DNA of 64,000 nt from Heterocephalus glaber (taxonomy: Eukaryota; Chordata; Mammalia; Rodentia; Bathyergidae): contig NW_004624779.1 of NCBI RefSeq assembly GCF_000247695.1, forward strand, positions 2,138,226-2,202,225, in the 5' to 3' direction. The position numbers were made by a program, and so were the translations under genes. Under the pieces are notes generated by a model that was not told the DNA's origin, did not search any database, and worked only from the letters and a program-made list of their open reading frames with translations. Position 1 is the first letter of the stretch. Each line of letters opens with the position of its first letter. Below are positions 23,937-36,084 of this stretch, in pieces.

Positions 23937-25254
23937 GTATACTTCTTTCAATACTCAGGTTTTTAAATTTTCATTTTAATTTTTTTTTCATTTTAAGGTG
24001 TCTCTAAATCAGAAACTTGTAATCCATCAGTTGCAGCATTAAATGGTAATATTGTTAGTACACAGGCCTGAGAAAAGTCCAGCCAAGATCACTTATGCAA
24101 GACTTGGTGTAAGTGAGTTCAAGTTTCAGCTTCTTCAGATCAAGTGGTTATTAAGGAATCCAGAGCTTTCCAGAAGAATCTAACACCATTTTACGACCTA
24201 CCAGCTTCCCAGTTCCCAATTCCTGCTTTTTCTGAAATACCTTATTTCATCAACAAGTTTCTCCTGTCTTTTTCCAGGCTCTAAGGTAGATCTCATTTTA
24301 GTCAAGAGGAATTTAAAATGCTCAATCAAGTGACTGGAGGGAAAGTCAGTTTTCCTACTAGGCCAGATCCAATTTTGTCCCTAGTTTAGCATATTTTGGC
24401 TCTTTATTCAGACCAATTCCTTGTTCCCACCTCTCCTACCTCCCGCCTTTTCTCTTTTTGCTTATTCCAGTGTCCAAATTCTATTTATGTCAAGTAATTA
24501 CTTCTAGAGTCCTTCTGAGGCTAGATTTCTTCTTTGCTCTTATTTTTCTGCCCTTCAAAGAATTAGCTAATTCTTCCTAAGTGCCGGCTTTGTAACTGGG
24601 ACAGAAAAGTTGCGACAGATTTGTCATTTGCCCTGCTGAGTCCCAGAACACTGCCTACAAAGGCACCTTCCCTACATTGTGTTGGACAGTCAGGAGGCCA
24701 AATGTTTACATGCGTGCCGTCTGCTGCCTGCATTGTTTTACTGAGTTGGACGTCACATCATTTGGCAGAGTTGACTCTTTCTGTCTATAGCCAACCCAGA
24801 GTTTCAAGTGCTTACCTTTTTCTATCTAGCTCACACCATATGCCTTTAGGCACAAAGATTATTCTTAGGAAGAGCTGGGGTTCCATTGTGAGACATGCGG
24901 CACTGTATAATGGAAAATGTGGCTTAAACTGGCACACACAATGTAGAAATGTATTAACTTTCTAATCTAGTAGTGTGGATGTTTGATAACTTCAGGGTTG
25001 AGATCAACTAATGGCTTTACATCCACATGTGCAGTTACGAAGAGGAGGATACTGTGAAGTGAGAATGTAAAAAAAGCTAATTGTAAGACATCTTCCAAGA
25101 ATAAACTTTTATGTTCTAAAAGTAAACCATATAAAGATTACCTGCTCTTTAGAGAATATGATATAGCTTGTTCTTTTTATTCGAGTGTACTTGAGGAGTT
25201 AGAAACAGTCATTTCCAGAACTTACCTATAGATCTACAAAGAGCATCTAATGTT
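23937..25254. other. Non-coding, no gene seen
   Basis: Mostly unique. A plus-strand frame of 114 codons (24621-24965) has no recognisable domain, and I take it as chance in a slightly GC-richer stretch. Confidence 0.4.
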
Positions 25255-25560
25255 AAAAATTTTTTCCCATATTGTAGGTTGTCTCTTAGCTCTGTTGGTG
25301 GTTTCTCTTGCACTGCAGAAGCTTTTTAATAAGATGAGATCCTAGTTGTTGATTCTTTGTGCTAGTTCCCGTGCTACTGAGGTTTTGTTCATAAAATCTT
25401 TTCCTATGCCAATGTTTTCAAGAGTTCTACCTAACTTATCTTCCAGGAGGTTTAGTGTTTCTGTTTTAATATTTTAATCCACTTTAATCTCAGTTTAATG
25501 TGTGTTGATAGATATGGGTCTAGTTTTAGTCTTTGGCAGGATGAAATCCAGTTTTTCCAA
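25255..25560 (-). mobile_element. L1 LINE ORF2 fragment running into the assembly gap
   Basis: The plus strand is the reverse complement of L1 ORF2 near the C-terminus: 'ggtttctcttgcactgcaga', 'ttgattctttgtgctagttc', and 'atatgggtctagttttagtc'. It aligns with the reverse complement of 18570-18890 in this same window. It is cut off by unknown bases at 25561. Confidence 0.85.
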
Positions 25561-26298
25561 NNNNNNNNNNNNNNNNNNNNNNNNNNNNNNNNNNNNNNNN
25601 NNNNNNNNNNNNNNNNNNNNNNNNNNNNNNNNNNNNNNNNNNNNNNNNNNNNNNNNNNNNNNNNNNNNNNNNNNNNNNNNNNNNNNNNNNNNNNNNNNNN
25701 NNNNNNNNNNNNNNNNNNNNNNNNNNNNNNNNNNNNNNNNNNNNNNNNNNNNNNNNNNNNNNNNNNNNNNNNNNNNNNNNNNNNNNNNNNNNNNNNNNNN
25801 NNNNNNNNNNNNNNNNNNNNNNNNNNNNNNNNNNNNNNNNNNNNNNNNNNNNNNNNNNNNNNNNNNNNNNNNNNNNNNNNNNNNNNNNNNNNNNNNNNNN
25901 NNNNNNNNNNNNNNNNNNNNNNNNNNNNNNNNNNNNNNNNNNNNNNNNNNNNNNNNNNNNNNNNNNNNNNNNNNNNNNNNNNNNNNNNNNNNNNNNNNNN
26001 NNNNNNNNNNNNNNNNNNNNNNNNNNNNNNNNNNNNNNNNNNNNNNNNNNNNNNNNNNNNNNNNNNNNNNNNNNNNNNNNNNNNNNNNNNNNNNNNNNNN
26101 NNNNNNNNNNNNNNNNNNNNNNNNNNNNNNNNNNNNNNNNNNNNNNNNNNNNNNNNNNNNNNNNNNNNNNNNNNNNNNNNNNNNNNNNNNNNNNNNNNNN
26201 NNNNNNNNNNNNNNNNNNNNNNNNNNNNNNNNNNNNNNNNNNNNNNNNNNNNNNNNNNNNNNNNNNNNNNNNNNNNNNNNNNNNNNNNNNNNNNNNNN
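25561..26298. other. Assembly gap, 738 unknown bases
   Basis: All N. The left side is within an L1, so the missing sequence probably contains more of that element. Any frame that appears to cross it is an artefact. Confidence 0.99.
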
Positions 26299-26719
26299 AA
26301 ATGATTGCCTCAACAAATACTTGTTATTGTAAGATTTATATGAAATTGTCTCATATTAATTATGGGTAGAAAACTAAGTTGTCAGGGAAGAGAAATGTTT
26401 CATTTGCTTTATAGTCACTTTGTGAAGCTTGTAATAAGATAAAAAAGTCCAAGAGAAAACTTATTTTGCTCCTGAATGTAGAATATGACATTTTTCCTTG
26501 GTGATTTTAAGAGGATTAATGTTTATATATAATTATCTCTAAGTTTTTGTTTTAGAGAACACTATTAACAACTGTAGATAAGAAATAAATTATTTGTATT
26601 TTTTCTTATGTTCTGGTTGTTGGTGGCTTATTTCTCCTTGATTTTAAATTCTCATATGATGCTAACATGTTTCAGTAATTTTGTGATATAAGCAATTAAT
26701 GTTTATAAAATGATAAACA
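26299..26719. other. Non-coding, no gene seen
   Basis: AT-rich sequence after the gap. It does not resemble L1, so the element on the other side of the gap ends within the unknown bases. Confidence 0.5.
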
Positions 26720-27030
26720 ATACTTTTTTGCCTTTTTATTAGTACATATTTGTAGTACATGATTACACTATTTGTAGGGAGTTTGTACATGTACATAACA
26801 CATCTTAATCTTTTTCCATCCCCTTCCCCTCCCTCCTTCCATTTGTTGATCCCCTTCCCATTTGAGAAAGATCTATCTCCCTACTTCCTATTATCTATTT
26901 TTTACTTTGCTCTTTATTTATATTTTGGATTTTTCACATAAGAGAAACCATGTGATATTTAGGCCCATGCCTGATTTATTTCATTTAACATTATGGTCTC
27001 AAGGCACAATACCTTTTTATAATTTTAAAT
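26720..27030 (-). mobile_element. L1 LINE 3' end, minus strand, 5' truncated
   Basis: Reverse complement of L1 3' UTR and ORF2 end: 'ttattagtacatatttgtag', pyrimidine-rich 'cccttcccctccctccttcc', 'tttactttgctctttattta' and 'tgatttatttcatttaacat'. Truncated near 27030. Confidence 0.8.
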
Positions 27031-27287
27031 GGTGATACATCTTTGCATGTAAAGTTATGTCAATGAGCAGTTGAATAAAATCAAACTAGATTGAGATTCA
27101 CTAGTAGAGCTAGGTAGATGCAGATAATCTGTATGTATATTGCAAAAACCAAAATCAGATCACATTTAAAAACTTTAAAAGTTTATTATCCATACAAAAT
27201 AATAGTTTTGTATAATTGATAAGAAACAATCTTCTGGGAAGGCTGAAAAACTGGCTGAGAGACCTAACCCAGATTAAAAGTTCACCC

Positions 27288-27380
27288 AGGGGCCAGGGTT
27301 TAGCTCAGTGGTTCTGGTGCCTGTCTCCCAAGCGCAAGGTCTCAAGGTGGATCCCTGGCCAAAAAAAAAAAAAAAAAAGA
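27288..27380 (+). mobile_element. ID-like tRNA-derived SINE, plus strand
   Basis: 'ggccagggtttagctcagtg' A-box region and 'gtggatccctggcc' B-box end, followed by a long A tail. Exact target duplications aaaagttcaccc at 27276-27287 and 27381-27392. The long, clean A tail suggests a recent insertion. Confidence 0.93.
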
Positions 27381-27392
27381 AAAAGTTCACCC

Positions 27393-27795
27393 TATCACTA
27401 AAAGCATGTTCCCTCAGGGAGAGAACAGTTCTGCTGTGACACTTGGATACTTCCTAAATGTGTGAAATTTTTAGAATTAAAGTAATAAAACACTTAAGAC
27501 AGCAGTTAAACCAAAACTTTAACTCACTTAAGGAGATAAACTAAGCAAAGAAACAAACTTCTTGAAGATCTTTCTATCCTGAATATGCTAGGATCTCAAA
27601 AACCCATCAGAAACCCCTCCACTGTCAGTTCTAAAGAACAAAGAATAGTGCTGGGGAACCCTCATTCTGAAGCCTTCACAGATAAGGGGCCACAGAGCAC
27701 TTTAGTTATGTGATAAGGACTTGTAAGTGAAAGTCACTTTTTAATAGGTCTCCCGCAAATACCTCAAATAAAGAGTTCATATTTAAAAAATATTT
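27393..27795. other. Non-coding, no gene seen
   Basis: Unique sequence between the SINE and the TIMM21 retrocopy. No feature assigned. Confidence 0.45.
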
Positions 27796-28865
27796 TTTTA
27801 AAAAGGGCCTCACACACATTTGAACAGCTTCCAGTTATTTCTGGCATTCTCTTGGCAGTGTCCAGTATCAGCATAAGTTCTGAAGGGGCTGGGGACACCT
27901 CCTCGCGACTCTATGGTCGAGGCACTTGTAGCCATCATCTCAGTCACCAGCCAACCAGGGAGCAGTGAGATCTGATGAGCCTGAAGGACCTGCACAGCTC
28001 ATACGACTGCAGGGAACAGTATGCTTGCTTGATTCTTTTAATTATCTTGGAATCGATTATCTTCAATGATAATGGTTCTTCTAGGATAGGATTCCACTTC
28101 CACAAATATGTACCAAAATTCATATTCACCATTCTTTGGATTGTCTTTAACTTCCACATGCACTGTTCCTTGCTTCCCTGGCTTGGACCCTTCAATGTAG
28201 AATTTCACACGTGTGTGATTCAGCCCATCTTTTACATATTCGATAAAACTGACATGATGCTTTCGACCACGTCTCGTCATCTCCCCGTAGCCTTTAACAG
28301 GCTCACTAAAGAAACTGATCACCTCGGGATGTGTTCTGCATTTTTCTAAGGCTTTCCCATATATCTTACTAGGACTGGATGAAGAAAAAGTTCTTTGAAA
28401 ATCACGTAAAACAAGCCAGCTGTAATGCTGATTCCAATGAGTACCACTATTAAGTAGGTGAAATCTTTTCCAGCATCTTTCACTTTCTGAGTCGTTGGCA
28501 TAGCGGTTTTCCCTCTCTGACCTCTGTGCACAGATACTTGCTTGCCGCTGTCCTCTGCTTTCTGGGATCACGGTCCCTGCGTCCAGGTAGTTTTCTGGGG
28601 CACTTCAAAGATAGATCCAGGTCACACCATTTTCTTCTGCTCTCGAAGCCCCCATCTCAAACTGGGCTCAGTCGTAAAGCAAGCTTTATTAAGCGCAAAG
28701 TGCAGCAACAACAATCGTCTCCCAGAGGATCTGTGCAGATTTTCTGCATACTGTGTAGTTCGTAAAAGGTACAAATCATGTTCAAAGAAAACTTCCACGT
28801 AGTGACGACGCTAAGTAGAGTCAGCATAGATTTACCGCTCAGCCAGATACGTACTGAAATTCACA
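27796..28865 (-). pseudogene. TIMM21: TIMM21 processed pseudogene with UTR remnants
   Basis: Intronless minus-strand copy of the mRNA for the mitochondrial inner-membrane translocase subunit Tim21, which in the parent gene tethers TIM23 to the outer-membrane translocase. The coding-equivalent part is 28779 (ATG) to 28038 (TAA), about the full 248-codon human length. Recognisable blocks: N-terminal 'MICTF', the membrane segment '[16 protein letters not shown]', then '[16 protein letters not shown]' and '[12 protein letters not shown]' near the end. It is disabled by a one-base deletion after codon 5, two in-frame TGA codons (near 28622 and 28572), and a one-base deletion after 'KELF' near 28393. 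Downstream (27796-28037) looks like 3' UTR and upstream to about 28865 like a CpG-rich 5' UTR. Tail and target duplications are not clear. Confidence 0.9.
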
Positions 28866-28974
28866 CATTTGTATTACAGGAGCTTTAGGTTTATATTGAC
28901 AAAAAGTCTCCTGAGAGAATGTTCATCTTCCTTTTGTCCTCTTGCTATATGAATTCATGTTTTTTTTTTTTTTA

Positions 28975-29417
28975 AATAAAATGGAGTACTACTCAGCCAT
29001 AAAAAATGAGAAATTAGAGACATTTATAGCTAAGTGGATGCACATTGAGGCCATACTCTTAAGTGAAATAAATAGGACACACAGGTATAAATACCGAACA
29101 GTTTCTCTAGTGTGAGAAACTGAAAGTGTAAGTAATGATTAAAATGAATAATTGATAATTTGAAATAGGAAGAAAAGGTCCAAAGGGGTAGGGGAAGTGG
29201 GAAGGGAAAGGTAAAGGAAAGAAGGGAAAGGAAAAATTATGAGAAAAGAAAAAAAAGGAAACAAAGTCTATGTAAATAGGGAAGGGTGGAGGGGGTGAAG
29301 GGAGGACAGGGAATGGGGAAAAAATAACCAAGATACATCATGTACAGGTACAATCACCCAATGATAAATGTAAATGTATTGTATACCTAAAATGTACCAA
29401 TAAAAGTATTTAAGCAA
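28975..29417 (+). mobile_element. L1 LINE 3' end with A tail, 5' truncated
   Basis: Begins in ORF2 C-terminal sequence ('tggagtactactcagccata'), passes 'agtgaaataaataggacaca' and 'agtttctctagtgtgagaaa', enters a purine- and G-rich 3' UTR (29160-29330), and ends 'tacctaaaatgtaccaataa' then A13. This is the cleanest 3' terminus of the family in the window. The 3' UTR has two G-run clusters able to form G-quadruplexes (29185-29206 and 29279-29318). Confidence 0.9.
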
Positions 29418-31744
29418 AAAAAAAAAAAGAGCATCTTATGATGTTTACAATCACATTTATGTGAACAATGGTTCTTCTTAACAATGTAGGATATCAGTTT
29501 TTAAACTTAGGGCTCTGCAGTCTTTTGGCAAGATGTTGCAGAAACACCTTTAAGTACCAAATAGTATGAGCAAAGTAGATATGGATAACAATGCACTGTT
29601 CTTCTCCCCAGACTGCTTATTTACCTTATGCTGATGGAGCAAATGTTTTGGACATAATGAAGCCAAAGTAATAGTTTTATAAGCACATTTTATATTCATT
29701 CTCTTAATTTGGCCTCTGAAAAAGTATTTTGAAGATACCCAATAGAAAATGATAGAATCAACTATCACTCCTTGAAAAATACTCACTCAGAAAACTTCTT
29801 GAAAGAAGAGAGTAGTTTTTATCTTTATGCTTTAATCTACTAAATTCAGTATCCTGCTATATTGCTTTTAATTCAACCTTTATCAATCTATATTAATTAT
29901 CTCACTCCAGATAGAATTTTCTTGGGTGTGTTTGCTATTAGTATAATTTGATTCATTCCTATTTAGTTTTACCTCTGAAAGTACTTGTCTTAAGCCAATG
30001 TCAAAGTTTATGATAATATGATATATATATCATGTTCCCTGACTCCAAATTATGTTAGAATGCTTAATGCTATTGTCATGTTTTAGTCTAGGTATTTTTA
30101 ATGTAATAAAATTTAAACTTAAAGAAAAGTTGTTTCCATTTTGTAGTTTTATCACAAAGCTCTGTATAAGGGTTAGAGACAAGGCCAGAAAGAGGTTGTA
30201 CAAATCAAGGGGTCTTGAATGGTCTTATGTGAAACTTTACTGTCACAGTTATATTGCTTTTGATCTTTAAAACAATCCCTTAGCTTATATTTGGAGGTTA
30301 TGCAGCATAACTCAATATAGATGACCAGATATAATAGACCTGCTGGAGTTGAACCTGACGCTTTCTCTTGCACCCCAGCTCAGCCTTTAACCTGCCTTAA
30401 AACTGAAAATAATCTCTTAACCTAATAATAACTGAGTCTCTTCAATCTAAAAACTGAGTTTCTTCAATCTATAGCTGAGTTTAGTTATTTTGTGTGGCCT
30501 CATTCATTTAGTGGGGCAATTATGGTAACAAATGACTTTATTATCAAAGTATTCTATTACCTTCAATGAGAGGTTCAGACTGAAGGAGACCGTGTTGAAT
30601 GACCGAGGCAATCAAGTAGGTTTGTTCACTTAAAGAACACAGAAAGAAACCAACCAGTTAGGATATACAACAAGGAAATCCATACTATTTTTAATAACAG
30701 TCAGAGGCTTAAGGGACTATACAGATTATACAGACTCTTCAGAAGTGGGCATACAATTGCAAATGATAGGTCTAAGAGAATGAGGGTCGCATCAGATCTT
30801 CTGAAAGCTCAAGTCCTCTTCTCCTGTTCAGTCTTTCACACGAGTGGCTGGAGACATTCATTGCCATCTCCTGGGGCTACCACATTTTAGGGAGATAGAC
30901 CTTGCAAATCTTGGTGTTATACAATATGCGCTACAAATACAGACTGTAGTTGAGCACAGTGTTGCACATTCAGGTACATGTACTTCTCATTTGTCAACTA
31001 CAGTATGTCCAGCACTGGCTTGAATGTAGAACTGCAGAGTTAGAAAGAGGCTCAGTTACCAAGAAGTTCCTACTCCACAGATCTCTTAGATTTGCTACAG
31101 AATATATTTTCCAGTTAACTGTCATTATGTTTACCTAATACCTTCTATGTATGCCATCATAACTCATATAAAAAAATCTGTCATTGATCTGAAAACCATA
31201 TTTCTGTTTCAGTGAGTTAGATATCAAATCAGACATAAATGGCTTTAAGAAGTAGGGAAGGAAAATTGTGTTTAATATCCCATTACTTACAAAACAACGG
31301 ATTTTTTAATGAAAATTAAAGTATTGATCTTTTGAAAACTGCATATTTAGACAGCCATATTATATGGTTTCATTTATAATCATTTCTTATGGACTCAATT
31401 CAAAGGTGATTGGAAGGTCAATGAACAGGCAAAGGGTTGCATGCACAGATATTGGCTTAGCCATATCTTAGTATTTTAAGGTGCAAAATATTGTCATAAT
31501 TAACATTAACCAAGTCCTCAACACAAATCGCTTGCTTTATATGTAAGGCACTTTTTTTCTGGAAAGCCCAAGGAACTTGAACTACAACCAGTGCTGGTTT
31601 ATTTGGGAAAGATGGAAAATTGTGCTTTTGGAAGTTGTGAAAAACAAGACATTTTTCCATGCAAACAAAGTCATTCCCCAGTCTCTCCCATTCTCTGCTT
31701 TAATAAGATATAACAAATATCTGTCAAAAAATAATTTCAACCGT
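29418..31744. other. Non-coding, no gene seen
   Basis: AT-rich unique sequence. A near-exact 19-bp direct duplication lies at 30431-30449 and 30453-30471. No gene or repeat family assigned. Confidence 0.45.
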
Positions 31745-31925
31745 TAGTTAGTTTTTATTCCACCTTGATTACTTTTACTCCTATTCCCTTCTCCCATTTT
31801 CCTCACCTCCCTTTCTCATCTCCAGAGTCTATCTCCCTGTTTCCTACTGTCTCTCATTTATTTTGCTCTTTCAATGATTTGTATTTTGAATTTGTAATAT
31901 TAGAGAAAACATATAATTTTTAGCA
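31745..31925 (-). mobile_element. L1 LINE 3' UTR fragment, minus strand
   Basis: Pyrimidine-rich reverse complement of L1 3' UTR: 'cctattcccttctcccattt', 'agagtctatctccctgtttc', 'ttattttgctctttcaatga' and 'gtattttgaatttgtaatat'. It matches the order seen at 11.2-11.4 and 26.8-26.9 kb. Truncated on both sides. Confidence 0.72.
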
Positions 31926-32383
31926 GTTATTTTTAGGCCAATGCAACCATGATGAGGAAGTAACATTTTAACTCAGTTTTAAGAGGAGTCAGGACTTAAT
32001 TTTTTGCTGGTTGTTGCTATTGTTGATAGGATTAAACCTGATATGTAGCAGTTGGCATCAAAACTTTCCCCCTAGATTCTTTCCTTGAATAACTATACAG
32101 TCTAAGGTAACAATCATTACTGTCACTATTAACCATGGTCAAGCTTTCCACAAATATATTTTTATCTAAGTTGCTTTTTTTGAGACAAAAAAGATATTTG
32201 CACATTAAAGTCTCATAAATTTATACATTACTTCCTTTTTTTCATTTCAGGTTGAAAATCTACCCATAGCTTCAAATGTTTCTTATTTTTTCACACAGTC
32301 TCAGAGGAGAATATTGCTAAGAAGTTACATAGTTAAACTGATCTAGGTTGATCAGTTTGGTAGTAAAGAAAAGTAGAAAATAA
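31926..32383. other. Non-coding, no gene seen
   Basis: AT-rich unique sequence between an L1 fragment and a solo LTR. Confidence 0.45.
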
Positions 32384-32388
32384 GAAGG

Positions 32389-32832
32389 TGTCTTAGTTAT
32401 TTCTCTTGTTGCCGAGACAAAATAGCAGACACTCATATTTGAAGGAGGAAAAGTTTGTTTCAGCTCAGTTTGTAGAGGTTTCAGTCCATAGTTGGCTGGC
32501 TCCAAGTCAGCGAGGCATGGCAGAAGGCCATCACAGAGGAGAAACAGTTCATAGCAGGCAAAAGACAGCAAAGTAGTGAAACAGCAGCACCAGCCTTATT
32601 TCTGCCCCTTATATTCTCTCCAGGCTACCTGGGTTTTGAGTAGGGCCACTTATGCCCAGAGTGGGCTTTCCCATTATCGACACCCAAAACTATCTTCAGT
32701 CAATCAGTGGACTAATTTAGGAGTCACATACCCTTAATCCCAGCATCACACACTCTAGAGCCAGTTACCTCTAAAAAGCCCCCCTATGACCACATGAGAC
32801 TTTGGGGGGACAACTAGACACAAGCCATAACA
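32389..32832 (-). mobile_element. ERVL-MaLR solo LTR with exact 5-bp target duplication
   Basis: A 444-bp element starting 'tgtcttagttatttctcttg' and ending 'cacaagccataaca', so with TG...CA termini. The pentamer gaagg sits immediately on both sides (32384-32388 and 32833-32837), as expected of an ERVL-class integration. Orientation is minus: the canonical LTR start 'tgttatggcttgtg' is at 32832. No internal sequence remains, so LTR-LTR recombination has removed it. This copy defines the boundaries for the other members in the window. Confidence 0.88.
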
Positions 32833-35067
32833 GAAGGCAAACTGAGCCACAAGATATCTGCCGCAGAAATTTCAGAGCCCTATACTCTTTTCCCAGTACA
32901 TTTTTAATAATAATTACAGTGATTATTTTCTATTGTGTACAGATACTGTAAGTGATTCTTTATATGGTTTTTAATTCTAAAAAAAGCCAGAGGAGTTCTA
33001 TGTAAAGTTCCTCTCATCTTTCTCTCCACCTCCATTCTTCTCTCTCAATCTTTTTTTGTTTCATTTCATATTAAAACATTTGGGGAATCCAAGCACAGCA
33101 TGTAAGTACAGTTGAGCTCTTACTATGCCTATGTTTTATAGGAGGCTTAGAGATTAGTCCATGAGAGACCAGAGAAAGGAAAGAATATGCCATGGAACCA
33201 TTTCAAGACTTCCTTCTGGGGTATAGTGGCTAAAAGCAAAAGCAGAGATTCTAAAGACCAAGTTAGACATACAGCTGTGAAGGAATAAGGAATATATTCA
33301 AAGGAATATACATTCATATGGCCTTTAAACTTTTTACTTTCAAGGAAATAAATTCTAATTAAAATAAGATGGAATAACTTATTGTATCATTTCCCTTTAT
33401 AGCAATTATAACTTGTAAATTATTATATTAATTTTTACAAAATGATTTTTGAATCATTATCAAAATTCAGGTTCCATCAATCACTAGCAAAGCCAGAAAC
33501 CAAATTGTTCTCTTCTCTTGAAAAATTAAATGAGGGATATTAATTACATTATGATCATGAAAATGTGTGGCGTACTAATTAAAAAGATGTATTTTTCATT
33601 AGAGATAACTTAATGAAATATTTAAAGAAACAGTATTAGTGAACAGAATGTAATTGCATTCTGATAACTAAATCTTTTACTTCATTGAATATCCAAAATT
33701 TTGCCATAAAATTTTAATGCCCACAGTTTTGACTACGTCAAAAAATTTAAAAAGTACTGATTAAAAGACTCTGGTTATTTGTAGCCTTAGCACTTAAAAA
33801 CCTCTTGAACTGCCAAGGGACCCCATTAATCAATTTGTAATTTATCCTGAACTTATAATTGATTTTCACTTGAAATCATAAGTATAAAATAGTTTACATT
33901 AAAATAAAGTCACACTCCTAATACTGTAATAATGCACTGTTCTTCTGATAGTACAGAGTTGAAGTTCAAGTTCATACGTGGAAATGTTGGGTTCAAGTTG
34001 CTGAGAAAATGCAGAATTCAGTTTTTAACTGGCTCTGAAAAGTAAGATCCGAGTTGAGTAGAGACAAATGAAAGTACTTTTGCCCCCCAAATAAATAATA
34101 TTAAGTGCAGGTTTGAAGGAGACTATCCAATGTTGATTTTTATTATTTAAGTACTATTTGTAATATCATTTTTCTGTTAATAAACTTGCCACTCCTCTTT
34201 TATCTGTGGTTAGTATAAAGATAATAAGTTTGAAATATCAGCTTTACTGTCCTAGAGTCTAGCATTTTCTTCTGCTTCCCAGGTTTTAAATATCATTTGT
34301 AAGCCATTCCAGCGTACATATAATGGGTGAGCAAAATGCAATATTAAATAATCAAACATTTCATTCCATTACAATGCAAAATGTTTTATATAGAATACAG
34401 AGAATAGTAAATTTCACGTTATCAAGAAAGTAAGATTGAATCACATAAAAAAGCAGGAAAGGCTCATTAATAAACAATATAGTCAAGAACAGTTTTGTAA
34501 AGGGAGATGATAAATCTGAGAAAGAAATGTGTATGGTTTCATTTCAAATTTCAATTCTAATTGCCTTTTGACAGAGTAAAAGAAAAAGGCATTTTGGATA
34601 CAAATGTGATGATGAGGTCTCCTAGTAGTCCAACAGATTCATATTTCTTTTGAATATTTAACAGTGAAAAGAGTTCAGCTGCTATTTCCATGCAAGAATA
34701 AGTGGAAGCTTCAAGCTGGTTCTGATGCTTTGGGAGCCCTATCTCCCAACCGTTTTGTGAACATCCTCTATCTGAGTCCTGGGCATTGAAGGTCCTATCT
34801 CACTCACCCCAGTGGAGATCTTTTCACTCCTCTCTTAAGCACAAGGGAACCGTTAGGACAAGAGAATGAGTCTCTTTGCTCTCCAGGGTGACAACCCTGA
34901 TTCTCCTCTGTCGCTCATGCCTTGGGCCATGGCAAACCTGATTCTCCTCATGTTCTGGGAACCAGTTCTTCATTCAGCATAGGATCTGATCTGTTATTGC
35001 TCTATCAATGAAAGGTCTTGGAGAGTTCATTTGGTGTTAGAGAGAATGAGGGATGTTCATTCAAAAG

Positions 35068-35087
35068 GTGTGTGTGTGTGTGTGTGC
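35068..35087. repeat. (TG)n microsatellite
   Basis: About ten TG units without interruption. Confidence 0.9.
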
Positions 35088-36060
35088 ATAAATATATAAG
35101 AATTCCCTTAGTACTACATGTATTCTGGGTTTTTCAGTAAATATATGGATTAATATATTTTTGTCATTTTGAATCAGTTACTAACTACTATTTAAACATT
35201 TCTATAGGAACAAGTGCATTTCATTTCAAGAAAATAAAATATAGAAAAGCTCAATTCTGTTGTTTTACCATGTCTATAATGAGTCATACGTATTTCAAAT
35301 CCATCACCAATTACAAAAATAATTAGAACATATAATGCATAATACGTAAATGGGCATTACAAATTTAATTTTCAATAATGCTCATCTTAATTATCATTAA
35401 AAGCATTGTTTTTCAGTATTAAAAATTCAGAAGGATTAGGAGATTTCTTTCATAAATTCTAATGTTCTGATAGCTTCTGGAAATTACACCCATAAAATAA
35501 TTTTATACTCTAGCTTTCACCTGGTAGGATTTGCTGAGAGTGCACTCTTTAACTTTTATATTTCTATGTGAGATTTCTGATTTCCTCCAGGCTTCCAACT
35601 GGGTCTGCTGGGAAACTAGTTCAGGCTTTACGGTGGGGAGAGTAAACGGCATAACACATGATATCCACAGCAAGGCTTTTTTATGTTAACTGGAGCAAGA
35701 GTACACATGTAATTTTACTTGAAAAGATGTTAATAGGTGTTAGATGACAAAATAAATGTATGGGCAAGTTCCTTTAGGACACATTGGATTTACAAGTTTA
35801 AACACATTTATTTACTGAAAGACACAGGACTTTTGATATGTTATTATAGATTGAGAATGTACATGCTCGAGACTTTTAAAGAAACTTCTCTTGCCTCTAC
35901 CTTGTCTTCTCATCTCTCTACATCAGGAAATTGACTGGGATTAATATTCTGTAGTTCGTCACTTGGGAAAATGCTATTGTACAAAGAATATAATTTTTAT
36001 ACATTCTACATTATCACAGCTAGTTGGAAATAGCATCTTTGTAAAATAAGACACAGGAAA

Positions 36061-36084
36061 TATACACATATCTATATGTGTATA
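36061..36084. repeat. Perfect inverted repeat, 10-bp arms
   Basis: Arms tatacacata (36061-36070) and tatgtgtata (36075-36084) around the loop tcta. AT-rich and part of a longer TA/CA-rich tract to about 36110, so it may be only a by-product of low complexity. Confidence 0.8.

Noticed and set aside
24621..24965. 114-codon plus-strand frame in a GC-richer stretch
   Set aside because: No recognised motif and no supporting splice or promoter context.
25495..26332. Three long open frames of about 270 codons across 25495-26332
   Set aside because: They consist almost entirely of unknown bases in the assembly gap; only a few real codons at each end are present.
28526..28802. Plus-strand frames of 79 and 86 codons
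   Set aside because: They are antisense shadows of the TIMM21 retrocopy.
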